From NCBI RefSeq assembly GCF_029054785.1, contig NZ_JAIDEN010000007.1, positions 1 through 8,660 on the forward strand: a stretch of 8,660 bases of DNA, read 5' to 3'. Numbering within the stretch: position 1 is the stretch's first letter; each line of letters starts with the position of its first letter. The notes under the pieces were generated by a model. That model made no database searches. It had not been told where the DNA came from and worked only from the letters and a program-made list of their open reading frames with translations. The translations under genes and the position numbers were made by a program. This DNA is from Duncaniella sp. (GTDB taxonomy: Bacteria; Bacteroidota; Bacteroidia; Bacteroidales; Muribaculaceae). This document shows positions 1-6,703 of the stretch, piece after piece.

Positions 1-7
1 CTGTGAT

Positions 8-361
8 ACCATAGCTGCGGACACCTACGGCGCCCTTGCAATGGCCTGGATTCTCCCGACCGCTACGCGGCCAGCCTGAAAACCGACACACGCATCCGAT
101 AATAGTACCATGCGGTGATGCATGAGAACCCACATAAGCACCTGGCAGCCACGCGGTCTGCAAGAGAATCCATGTAAGCACCTGGCAACTTGCGGTTAGC
201 ATAAGGATTCACTGATAAATCTGGAATGTGTAGTGATGCGAAGATGGAGATGGCGGGATTCTGCGGTTATGCGAAGATGGGGATGGTGCGAAGATGAGCT
301 GCGTAGCAGCGGCAAGATCTCAGGCCATTGCAAGGGCGCCGTAGGTGTCCGCAGCTATGGT
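8..361. repeat. Perfect 41-bp inverted repeat around 272 bp
   Basis: Positions 8-48 and 321-361 are exact reverse complements over 41 bp, with no mismatch. Similarity fades quickly on both sides, although the outer flanks remain vaguely alike (CTGTGAT against CTGATGA). Each arm can also fold on itself (9-44 and 325-360): a 7-bp outer stem with one T-T mismatch, then a 7-bp inner stem using two G-T pairs, with a GTA loop. The 272-bp interior has no long ORF, no transposase and no recognisable Bacteroidota -7 box. Possible identities are a non-autonomous mobile element, an invertible segment, or two oppositely oriented copies of a dispersed hairpin repeat. The sequence alone does not decide. 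No target-site duplication is visible. Confidence 0.8.
111..300. repeat. Degenerate tandem repeats between the inverted arms
   Basis: Two units lie 40 bp apart: 124-147 and 164-187 match at 21 of 24 positions and share TAAGCACCTGGCA. Fainter copies follow. A second set has a period of about 33 bp: 234-253 and 267-286 match at 18 of 20 positions around ATGCGAAGATGG, and a partial third copy starts at 284. A TGCGGT-like core recurs near 111, 152, 191 and 262. The spacing is too irregular and the units too diverged for a CRISPR array. No reading frame stays open through the whole tract. Function is unknown. Confidence 0.55.
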
Positions 362-372
362 TCATCAGGCCA

Positions 373-404
373 TTCACCCAACCACTGAGCGCCGTGGGTG
401 GGAA
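373..404. repeat. Small hairpin with GCGCCGT in its loop
   Basis: TTCACCCA at 373-380 pairs with 395-404, with a 2-nt bulge, giving an 8-bp stem and a 14-nt loop. The loop contains GCGCCGT, and the sequence reads on into GGGTG. The same GCGCCGTAGGTG-like string occurs in the arms of the large inverted repeat and in the terminator at 438-498. The preceding TCAGGCCATT (365-374) repeats 320-329. This looks like a diverged member of the same local repeat family. Confidence 0.35.
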
Positions 405-437
405 ACTTTTCCAACAGCCCCCAACCCGCCATGCAAT

Positions 438-498
438 AAAAAAACGCCGTAGGTGCGAAACATCTCAATCCGGATGTCTTGCAACTACGGCGCTTTTT
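438..498 (-). terminator. Rho-independent terminator of the GH95 gene
   Basis: Arms 445-464 and 473-492 pair at 17 of 20 positions around an 8-nt loop. On the minus strand the stem is followed by seven T residues (444 down to 438). It lies about 40 nt beyond the stop codon of the fucosidase gene, where its transcript should end. On the plus strand the stem is followed by five T residues (494-498), so it could also stop transcripts entering from the left. The arm contains the CACCTACGGCG motif shared with the inverted repeat at 8-361. Confidence 0.8.
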
Positions 499-531
499 GT
501 ATGTGGCGCTTTATTGACTTAAACTATCTGA

Positions 532-3099
532 TCAGAGGGGAAGATCAGCCGCCTGGATGACGTATGTGGCACCCGCCTCGGTCGGAAGATCATAGAGCCA
601 TGTCTGGGGCAGATCGAGGGCCGGAATTTTGGTCGGATCCTTGATCACAGGCGCTGCAATGGTATAGACTCTGTTGAGCGGATTGGTATTCGCGCCTTCC
701 GCAACGGAGAGAGCCGGGCTGCCTCCGGTTGATCTCAGAGGTGTGGCCGAACGCAGGCGCAGATTGCCGCCGAGGGTCGAACGGATGGTAGCCGAAACCA
801 GTTTACCGTCGGCCCAGCTCATATCCGTGATCTCAAAACCGCCACGAGCGCGCAGACCTTTGACTGAACCCTGGGGCCATGCGTCGGGCAATGCCGGAAG
901 CAGGTGGATGGCACCGTCGTGGCTCTGCACAAGCATTTCGGCGATACCGGCAGTACAACCGAAGTTACCGTCGATCTGGAACGGAGGGTGAGCGTCGAAC
1001 ATATTGGCGTAAGTGCCGCCGTCCTGGTCCTTGATTGTGACATTAGGATCTTTGAGGCGAAGCTGGTTGCGGATGAGGGTCATGGCATGGTTGCCGTCAA
1101 GCAGACGGGCCCAGAGGCAGACTTTCCAGCCCATAGCCCATCCGCGGCTGGCATCGCCACGGCCGATGAGCGATTTTTTGGCGGCCTGGAAAAGCTCAGG
1201 GTTGGTATAGGGAGAGATCTGGTTGCCCGGATAGAGACCCCAGAGGTGAGACACATGGCGGTGGCTGCTGCGCTCTTTGTCCCAGTCCTCAAGCCATTCC
1301 TGAAGCTGACCGAACTTGCCGACATGCATCGGAGGCAACTGAGCCTTGAGGTCGGCGAGCTGGGCGGCAAATTCACTGTCACAGCCGAGAACCTCGGCAG
1401 CGAGGATGGTGTTGGTCAGCAGGTCATAGACCATCTGGTTGTCCATGGTCACGCCGCTGAACACCGCCAGGCTGCGTTTCTTGCCGCCGGCATCATCATA
1501 GGAACCGAGTCCTGGGTGGTTTTCAGGCGAATTCGAGGGAGAGACAACCTTGTAGCCGGTCTTGGGATCTGTCACAAGGAAATCCTGGTAGAACTCACAG
1601 GCACCTTTGAGGATCGGATAGACAGCGGCAAGCCACTCCTTGTCGCCGGTGAAAAGATAGCGTTCCCAAAGATGGGAGGCAAACCATGCGTTGCAGGTAG
1701 GCCAGATGCTGCACGAGGCATTGTCGACCGAACCGGTCGAGCGCCAGAGGTCGGTGTTGTGGTGGAGAGTCCATCCGCGGCAGCCATACATCTTCTCAGC
1801 CGATTCGCGGCCTGTGACACTCACGTCCTTGACCATCTGGAGGAAGGGATCGTGACATTCGCTGAGATTAGTGACCTCGGCAGGCCAGTAGTTCATCTCG
1901 ACGTTGATGTTGGTGGTATATTTGCTGTCCCAGGCAGGATACTGTCCGGCGTCGGGGTTCCAGATACCCTGAAGGTTGGCGGGCTGGGTGCCGGGCTGGG
2001 ATGAGCTGATCAGCAGATAGCGGCCAAACTGGAAATACATGGCAGCGAGACCTGGGTCATCGGATGTGGAGAATTCGGCGATGCGCTGATCGGTCGGTTT
2101 GGCCTCCTGCGCGGGGTTGTGGCCGAGATCGAGGCTGACACGGTTGAACATCGAAGCATAACGGGCGCTGTGGTCGCGTCGGGCACGGTCAAAATTACGG
2201 TCGAATGCCGAGAGAGCGGCCATTGCCTTGGCATCGCTGTCACCGGAAATGTCCTTGTAGTTTTCAAAATTGGTCGCCGATGCCACTACCACCAGAACGC
2301 TGTCGGCATTTTTGACAGTGAGAGTCCCCTTGGAGCGGTCGGCACTCTGCTTGCCTCCGTCGGCAATGATCTGAATATAAGTAGTCGCGTGGAGACGGTT
2401 GGGAATGTTCTCCATCTCAGGCTGACCGGGGAATGAGCTTACGCGCAGCAGATTGTCGGTTCCGGCCACCACTTCAGCCGAAGCCTTGACGCGTTTTTCC
2501 TTTTCGGGACCTTTGAAAGAGGTGGTGAAACTGATTTTGCCGCCTTTCGAAGCTGTCAGGCGCATGACAAGCACATTGTCGGCAAAGGAGGTGAATATCT
2601 CACGCTTATAGTCGACACCTCCGAGGGTGTAATCGACCTGAGCGACAGCATCGGCCAGATCGAGTGTGCGGGAGTAGGCCGAGGGAACAGCCTTTGGTGT
2701 CTTGAAGTTGAACACGATGTTGCCCAAAGATTCGTAGGCCATACCGTGGGCTGTCACGTTGATGTCAGCGGTGATATTGGCCATTGCCAGACGCTGTGCG
2801 CGTTCATAGTCGCCGCGGTCAATGCAGTCGCGGATCTCCTGAAGATGGGCTTTGGCATTAGGATTGATGTTGTTGTAGGGACTTCCGGCCCAAAAGGTGT
2901 CTTCGTTGATCTGGATCGTATCACTGGCGATACCTCCGTAGACCATTGCACCCAGGCGTCCGTTGCCAAGAGGCAGGGCCTCAAGCCAGTAATCGGCAGG
3001 CCGGTCATAGCGCAAAGTCAGGCCGTTGTCAGCCTGGCCAGAGGCCGAGGCCGCAAAGGCGGCGATGAAACAAAGCACTGATAAGCAGAATTTCTTCAT
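532..3099 (-). CDS. Secreted GH95 family alpha-L-fucosidase
   Basis: This 855-residue protein should hydrolyse terminal alpha-L-fucose (classically alpha-1,2-linked, by inversion) from host or plant glycans. An N-terminal Sec signal peptide spans about residues 1-21 (MKKF, hydrophobic core, ASASGQ), so it is periplasmic or exported. No lipobox is seen. The GH95 N-terminal beta-sandwich starts near residue 27 with LPLGNGRLGAMV (42-53) and NEDTFWAGSPY (65-75). The (alpha/alpha)6 catalytic barrel runs from about 300 to 720. The family's catalytic positions appear intact: Asn397 and Asn399 in TTNINVEMNYW, Glu526 in SPSNSPENHP, and Asp710 in QIDGNFG. HHNTDLW (446-452) and HRHVSHLWGLYPG (613-625) are typical of GH95. 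Length fits the family. Some GH95 members prefer alpha-L-galactose, so substrate is not certain. It has its own promoter and terminator, and no SusC/SusD or other glycosidase gene lies beside it. Confidence 0.95.
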   Translation of the reverse strand: MKKFCLSVLCFIAAFAASASGQADNGLTLRYDRPADYWLEALPLGNGRLGAMVYGGIASDTIQINEDTFWAGSPYNNINPNAKAHLQEIRDCIDRGDYERAQRLAMANITADINVTAHGMAYESLGNIVFNFKTPKAVPSAYSRTLDLADAVAQVDYTLGGVDYKREIFTSFADNVLVMRLTASKGGKISFTTSFKGPEKEKRVKASAEVVAGTDNLLRVSSFPGQPEMENIPNRLHATTYIQIIADGGKQSADRSKGTLTVKNADSVLVVVASATNFENYKDISGDSDAKAMAALSAFDRNFDRARRDHSARYASMFNRVSLDLGHNPAQEAKPTDQRIAEFSTSDDPGLAAMYFQFGRYLLISSSQPGTQPANLQGIWNPDAGQYPAWDSKYTTNINVEMNYWPAEVTNLSECHDPFLQMVKDVSVTGRESAEKMYGCRGWTLHHNTDLWRSTGSVDNASCSIWPTCNAWFASHLWERYLFTGDKEWLAAVYPILKGACEFYQDFLVTDPKTGYKVVSPSNSPENHPGLGSYDDAGGKKRSLAVFSGVTMDNQMVYDLLTNTILAAEVLGCDSEFAAQLADLKAQLPPMHVGKFGQLQEWLEDWDKERSSHRHVSHLWGLYPGNQISPYTNPELFQAAKKSLIGRGDASRGWAMGWKVCLWARLLDGNHAMTLIRNQLRLKDPNVTIKDQDGGTYANMFDAHPPFQIDGNFGCTAGIAEMLVQSHDGAIHLLPALPDAWPQGSVKGLRARGGFEITDMSWADGKLVSATIRSTLGGNLRLRSATPLRSTGGSPALSVAEGANTNPLNRVYTIAAPVIKDPTKIPALDLPQTWLYDLPTEAGATYVIQAADLPL

Positions 3100-3129
3100 G
3101 GTTTATTAAAAAAGTATAGTATTAAGTTA

Positions 3130-3161
3130 CAAAGTTACGTTTTTTCAAAGAGTTACACAAA
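3130..3161 (-). promoter_or_regulatory. Bacteroidota-type promoter of the GH95 gene
   Basis: On the minus strand TTTG (3161-3158) is followed after exactly 20 nt by TAACTTTG (3137-3130), matching the Bacteroidota -33/-7 consensus TTTG...TAnnTTTG. The -7 box ends 30 nt before the ATG, giving a short AT-rich leader of about 25 nt. This suggests the fucosidase gene is transcribed separately from the U32 gene upstream. Confidence 0.75.
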
Positions 3162-3230
3162 CGTGTGGTTAGATTTAAACCGGACTTATACACAGGCTAT
3201 AAATGCCAATAACAGGTCTGCTGTTTTCCG

Positions 3231-4490
3231 TCAGCCCTGCTTTTTCGCAATGTCGGTCTCCTCCCAGATATAGAGGCGGTCGGAGGGACGGATTTTGCGC
3301 GGCACTTTGATCGAGAAGCTGTCGCCTTTCTTAACCATCGGCACGGGGTCATATTCCAGGCGCAATTCTTCGACGGTCATGATAATGGCACCCGTGTCAG
3401 TGCCGGTGATTACGATCTCATCGCCGACATGCAGCTCTCCGGCTTCCATAAGGAACTCCCCTACTCCGAGTTTCGGGAAGTGGCGCACACCTTTGGCCAC
3501 ATAACGCTTGACGCGTGTGGCTGACGATCCGTATTTCGAAGACCATTCGCCGAGGCGCTGACCGAGGTAGTAGCCGTTCCAGAAGCCTCGGTTGAAGATC
3601 TTTGACAGTTCCTCGTCCCAGCGGGCAATGCGGTCCTCAGTGAATTCGCCGCGGCAGACGGCGTCGATAGCCTCCGAATAGGCCTGGACGGCGATCTTGA
3701 CATATTCCGGACCGCGCGCACGGCCTTCGATCTTGAACACTCTGACTCCGGCATCAATCATCTTGTTAAGGAAATGAATGGTCTTCAGGTCCTTGGGCGA
3801 CATGATATATTTGTTCTCCACGGCCAGTTCGTCGCCGGTCTCACGGTCGGTGACAGTGTAGCCGCGACGGCAGATCTGGGTGCAGGCCCCGCGGTTGGCG
3901 CTTGAGTTCATTTCGTGGAGACTGAGATAGCATTTGCCTGAGACGGCCATGCAGAGTGCGCCGTGGCAGAACATCTCGATGCGTACTCTCTGTCCGTGAG
4001 GTCCGCGGATGTCCTCCCGCTCGATTGCGTCGTAGATAGCCTTGACCTGATCGAGATTCAGCTCACGGGCGAGGACTACCACATCGGCATACTGAGCGAA
4101 GAAGCGGACAGCCTCAATGTTGGTGACATTGAGCTGTGTGGAGATGTGGACCTCGACACCTATGCTGCGGGCATAGCTGATGGCGGCGATATCGCTCGCG
4201 ATTATAGCCGAGATTCCGCTGTCGCGGACGGCCTCGATGACAGAGCGCATCTTCTCCAGTTCGTTATCATAGATGATGGTGTTGACTGTCAGGTAAGTCT
4301 TCACCCCTGCCTGATCGCAGATCGAGGCGATGTTCCGCAGATCGTCAAGCGTGAAATTGACCGATGAGCGTGAACGCATGTTCAGCCCCTCGACACCAAA
4401 ATATATAGCATCAGCCCCGGCCTCGATAGCGGCATGGAGCGACTCATAGCTCCCGACCGGAGCCATTATTTCAAAATCTTTCCTGTTCAT
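3231..4490 (-). CDS. U32 family protein, TrhP-like tRNA hydroxylation factor
   Basis: This 419-residue protein belongs to peptidase family U32. The family signature ExFxxG[SA]hCx4GxCxhS is matched exactly at residues 172-190 (EMFCHGALCMAVSGKCYLS). Other hallmarks are the N-terminal MAPVGS...AGADAIYFG (9-32), NRGACTQICRRGY (199-211) and KIEGRARGPEYV (253-264), with a small C-terminal beta domain from about 330. Despite the old protease/collagenase name, relatives of this length (E. coli TrhP/YegQ, Bacillus YrrO) act in prephenate-dependent 5-hydroxyuridine formation at tRNA U34. Cys180, Cys187, Cys203 and Cys207 resemble the Fe-S-binding cysteines of the U32 proteins UbiU/UbiV; that is an inference. 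The start at 4490 was chosen because MNRKDFEIMAPVGS is the conserved N-terminus; a longer frame from 4538 would run through the promoter. It is expected to be cytoplasmic. The gene is divergent from the SanA-like gene. Confidence 0.9.
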   Translation of the reverse strand: MNRKDFEIMAPVGSYESLHAAIEAGADAIYFGVEGLNMRSRSSVNFTLDDLRNIASICDQAGVKTYLTVNTIIYDNELEKMRSVIEAVRDSGISAIIASDIAAISYARSIGVEVHISTQLNVTNIEAVRFFAQYADVVVLARELNLDQVKAIYDAIEREDIRGPHGQRVRIEMFCHGALCMAVSGKCYLSLHEMNSSANRGACTQICRRGYTVTDRETGDELAVENKYIMSPKDLKTIHFLNKMIDAGVRVFKIEGRARGPEYVKIAVQAYSEAIDAVCRGEFTEDRIARWDEELSKIFNRGFWNGYYLGQRLGEWSSKYGSSATRVKRYVAKGVRHFPKLGVGEFLMEAGELHVGDEIVITGTDTGAIIMTVEELRLEYDPVPMVKKGDSFSIKVPRKIRPSDRLYIWEETDIAKKQG

Positions 4491-4507
4491 GACATCAAAA
4501 GTTACTG

Positions 4508-4539
4508 CAAAGTTAAGATTTTGGCCGCTTTTATCCAAA
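4508..4539 (-). promoter_or_regulatory. Bacteroidota-type promoter of the U32 gene
   Basis: On the minus strand TTTG (4539-4536), a 20-nt spacer, then TAACTTTG (4515-4508) match the Bacteroidota promoter consensus and have the same geometry as the GH95 promoter. The predicted transcript start is only about 10-15 nt before the ATG at 4490. This argues against translation from the upstream ATG at 4538, which lies inside the promoter. Confidence 0.75.
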
Positions 4540-4562
4540 GATCAACAATCTTGATGGTTAAC

Positions 4563-4596
4563 TTAGCAAAAGGAACACACATTTTTTATAACTTTG
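4563..4596 (+). promoter_or_regulatory. Probable promoter of the SanA-like gene
   Basis: TAACTTTG at 4589-4596 is a full match to the Bacteroidota -7 box. The best -33 candidate is TTAG at 4563-4566, with one mismatch to TTTG and a long 22-nt spacer, so this half is weak. Transcription would begin near 4602 and leave a leader of about 60 nt. It is divergent from the U32 promoter, with the two -7 boxes about 73 bp apart. Confidence 0.55.
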
Positions 4597-4604
4597 TGGA
4601 AACA

Positions 4605-4640
4605 TCCGGTTTAGCTCTCAGCACAATCATATAAACCGGA
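4605..4640 (+). promoter_or_regulatory. Hairpin at the 5' end of the SanA-like leader
   Basis: TCCGGTTTA (4605-4613) and TAAACCGGA (4632-4640) form a perfect 9-bp stem with an 18-nt loop. It begins within a few nucleotides of the predicted transcript start and ends 25 nt before the ATG. There is no T-run after it, so it is not an intrinsic terminator. It may protect the mRNA 5' end, or as DNA it may be an operator in the divergent promoter region. Neither role is proven by the sequence. Confidence 0.5.
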
Positions 4641-4665
4641 CGAACACCTAATTACATATAGTTTT

Positions 4666-5406
4666 ATGAAATTCTCATGCGATAAAGGGCCGGGGCGGAG
4701 GAGGCGTCCGGTGATGAGGCAGATCTGCCTGAGTGTGGTGGCGTTTCTTGCGTTGTGTGTCGCTTTTACCGTCTACGCCAATGTGACTGTGGAGAGGGCG
4801 GCGGAGGGGCGCATCTATGACGGACCTGAGAGTATGCCCCATGTCAGGGTCGCACTCCTGCTCGGCACCAACCCGCACACCCGCAGCGGAGGAACGAACA
4901 CCTATTTCACCAACCGCATAGCAACCGCGGCCTCGCTCTATCACGCCGGTAAGACGGACTACATAATAGCAAGCGGCGACAACCATATCAGGGAATATGA
5001 CGAGCCGACGGCCATGCGCGACGCTCTGATGGAAGAGGGGGTACCTGAAGAGAGAATTATCCTCGATTTCGCAGGATTCCGCACACTTGACTCCGTGGTC
5101 AGGGCCAAGGAGGTGTTCGGCTGCGACTCTCTGACCATCATCTCACAGGCCGACCACAATGCGCGGGCGCTGTATCTCGCCGAAGCCAACGGGATTCATG
5201 CCGTGTCTGTCGCGGCGCCGCTCTGGGCACCGAGGTCGGTTAGGGTCAGACTCGCGATCCGCGAATGGCTTGCCCGTGACAAGATGCTGCTCGATATCTG
5301 GTTCGGCAAACAGCCCCATTTCCTGGGCGAACGGATCGAGATTCCTGATATTGCTCCACAGAGCGACAACTCGATTCCGACAGACGACACTATCGCACCT
5401 ATATGA
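4666..5406 (+). CDS. SanA/YdcF-like DUF218 membrane-anchored protein
   Basis: This 246-residue protein resembles SanA of enterobacteria, an inner-membrane protein linked to the envelope barrier and vancomycin exclusion at high temperature. Its biochemical activity is not established. A basic N-terminus (RRRR at 11-14) is followed by one hydrophobic segment at about 19-40, so the rest probably faces the periplasm. DUF218 motifs appear in order: VALLLGTNP (62-70), IIASGDN (100-106), YDEPTAM (111-117), GVPEERI (125-131), DFAGFRTLDSVVRAKEVF (134-151) and SQADHNARAL (160-169). The C-terminal 25 residues are polar and family-unspecific. The start at 4666 follows an AT-rich leader typical of Bacteroidota. 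An ATG at residue 17 (4714), with a GGAGG about 12 nt upstream, is a possible alternative and would keep the membrane segment. The gene converges on the aminotransferase gene. Confidence 0.88.
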   Translation: MKFSCDKGPGRRRRPVMRQICLSVVAFLALCVAFTVYANVTVERAAEGRIYDGPESMPHVRVALLLGTNPHTRSGGTNTYFTNRIATAASLYHAGKTDYIIASGDNHIREYDEPTAMRDALMEEGVPEERIILDFAGFRTLDSVVRAKEVFGCDSLTIISQADHNARALYLAEANGIHAVSVAAPLWAPRSVRVRLAIREWLARDKMLLDIWFGKQPHFLGERIEIPDIAPQSDNSIPTDDTIAPI

Positions 5407-5413
5407 CATAGAA

Positions 5414-5458
5414 AACCTCCTTCCGCCACGACAAACTGTCGATAAGCAGAAGGAGGTT
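5414..5458. terminator. Shared hairpin between convergent genes
   Basis: AACCTCCTTC (5414-5423) and GAAGGAGGTT (5449-5458) form a perfect 10-bp stem. The 25-nt loop holds a second stem (CGACA 5429-5433 with TGTCG 5437-5441). It starts 7 nt after the SanA-like stop codon and lies 41 nt beyond the aminotransferase stop on the other strand, so it is well placed as a bidirectional terminator. The T tracts are weak (CTTAT on plus, TTTTC on minus). A second stem, GAACAATC (5478-5485) with GATTGTTC (5502-5509), spans the aminotransferase stop codon and may help block read-through. Confidence 0.55.
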
Positions 5459-5498
5459 CTTATATTACGGTGACTCGGAACAATCCGGTCTGTGAAAA

Positions 5499-6698
5499 TC
5501 AGATTGTTCGGCCCGGATAGGCTTTGAGAGCGGCGGCGAGGATCTTCATCGCGCGGGCAAGGTCCTCTTTGTTGAGCACATAGGCCATGCGGACTTCATC
5601 GACACCCATTCCCGGAGTGGTGTAGAAGCCTGAAGCCGGGGCCATGAAGATGGTCTCTCCGTCGAGGTTGAAGTCGCGCAGACACCACTGGCAGAACTCA
5701 TCGGCGTTGTCGACGGGGAGTTTGACCACCGTGTAGAACGCGCCCATCGGGATCGGGGTGTAGCAGCCGGGGATTTTATTGATCTCGTCAATGAGGAATT
5801 TGCGGCGCTCGACATATTCGTTGTAGGTTGCGAGCATGTATTCAGCCGAGGTGTCGATCGAGGCTTCGGCCACGATCTGGCCAAGCAGAGGCGGACTGAG
5901 ACGGGCCTGGCAGAACTTCATGACGTTGGTCTTGAGCTGCGGGTGTTTGGTGATGAGGGCGCCGACGCGGATTCCGCATTCGTTGTAGCGCTTCGAGACG
6001 GAGTCGACGAGCACCACCTGCTCCTCGATGCCGGGAAGATGGAAGGCGGAGATATAGGGTGCGCCCGTGTAGCAGAACTCGCGGTAGACCTCGTCGGAGA
6101 AGAGGAAAAGGTCATATTTCTTGACCAGATCGCGGATCTGGAGCATCTCTTTCATTGTGTAGAGATAGCCGGTCGGGTTGTTTGGGTTGCAGATCAGGAT
6201 GCCTTTGGTGCGGGGGGTGATCAGCTCCTCGAACTTCTCGACAGCCGGAAGCGCGAAGCCCTGGTCGATGTTGGAAGGGACGGTGACGATCTTTGCGCCG
6301 GCCGAGATCGCGAAGGCCATATAGTTGGCGTAGGCAGGTTCGGGGACAATGATCTCGTCGCCGGGATCGAGACAGGCCATGAATGCGAACAGGACCGCCT
6401 CGGAACCGCCGGTGGTCACGATGATGTCGTCGACATCGACCTCGATGTTGAAGCGGTGATAGTATTCGCGGAGTTTTTCGCGAAGCGACATGAGACCTGC
6501 TGAGGGGCTGTATTCAAGCACCTTGCGATCAATCTTCTTGAGCGCCTCAAGCCCTTCGGAAGGGGTCGGGACATCAGGCTGACCGATGTTGAGATGGTAG
6601 ACCTTGATCCCGCGGGCCTTGGCGTCGTTGGCCAAGGGAGCAAGACGGCGTATCGGGGAAGCGGGCATCAGAGTGCCGCGTTCGGAGACTTGTGGCAT
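5499..6698 (-). CDS. Class I/II PLP-dependent aminotransferase
   Basis: This 399-residue protein is a fold-type I aminotransferase of the aspartate aminotransferase superfamily, moving an amino group between an amino acid and a 2-oxo acid in the cytoplasm. Visible landmarks are NIGQPDVPTP (37-46), GGSEA (97-101), the PLP-contacting NPNNPTG (171-177) with Asn174, SDEVY (201-205) with Asp202, and SVSKRYNECGIRVG (233-246) with the Schiff-base Lys236. Arg370 in VDEVRMAYVLN fits the substrate carboxylate-binding arginine. Length is normal and no key residue is missing. The start at 6698 gives the usual MPQVSERG...MPASPIR N-terminus. It begins 5 nt after the stop of the GlmU-like gene, so the two are almost certainly co-transcribed. 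The amino-acid donor cannot be read from sequence; aspartate or alanine types are the obvious candidates. Confidence 0.95.
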   Translation of the reverse strand: MPQVSERGTLMPASPIRRLAPLANDAKARGIKVYHLNIGQPDVPTPSEGLEALKKIDRKVLEYSPSAGLMSLREKLREYYHRFNIEVDVDDIIVTTGGSEAVLFAFMACLDPGDEIIVPEPAYANYMAFAISAGAKIVTVPSNIDQGFALPAVEKFEELITPRTKGILICNPNNPTGYLYTMKEMLQIRDLVKKYDLFLFSDEVYREFCYTGAPYISAFHLPGIEEQVVLVDSVSKRYNECGIRVGALITKHPQLKTNVMKFCQARLSPPLLGQIVAEASIDTSAEYMLATYNEYVERRKFLIDEINKIPGCYTPIPMGAFYTVVKLPVDNADEFCQWCLRDFNLDGETIFMAPASGFYTTPGMGVDEVRMAYVLNKEDLARAMKILAAALKAYPGRTI

Positions 6699-6703
6699 AG
6701 GCT

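Noticed and set aside
2..79. Possible C-terminal end of a plus-strand gene entering from the left (reads CDTIAADTYGALAMAW, stop at 77-79)
   Set aside because: The frame looks protein-like and faintly recalls ADP-ribosylglycohydrolase DTIAA motifs. But only 25 codons are visible, and most are the 41-bp repeat arm, whose inverted copy is bounded by stops. It cannot be assigned.
111..300. CRISPR array
   Set aside because: Repeat units are diverged, unequal in period, and not separated by unique spacers of constant length; no cas gene is present.
445..492. Integron attC site
   Set aside because: The imperfect palindrome lacks the conserved R'/R'' core boxes, and no integrase or cassette is nearby; T-runs on both sides fit a terminator better.
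328..522. A 64-codon plus-strand ORF over the repeat arm and terminator
   Set aside because: It runs through the inverted-repeat arm and both arms of the terminator hairpin, is arginine-rich without a motif, and has no promoter.
904..2004. A 366-codon plus-strand open frame antisense to the fucosidase gene
   Set aside because: It lies wholly opposite the well-supported GH95 coding sequence and has no recognisable domain; long antisense frames arise from the codon bias of GC-rich genes.
3100..3230. Terminator between the U32 and GH95 genes
   Set aside because: Only a 5-bp stem (AACAG/CTGTT) without a T-run is present; read-through from the U32 gene into the fucosidase gene cannot be excluded.
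4491..4538. N-terminal extension of the U32 protein to 4538
   Set aside because: The 16 extra codons overlap the -33 and -7 promoter boxes, and the conserved family N-terminus begins at 4490.
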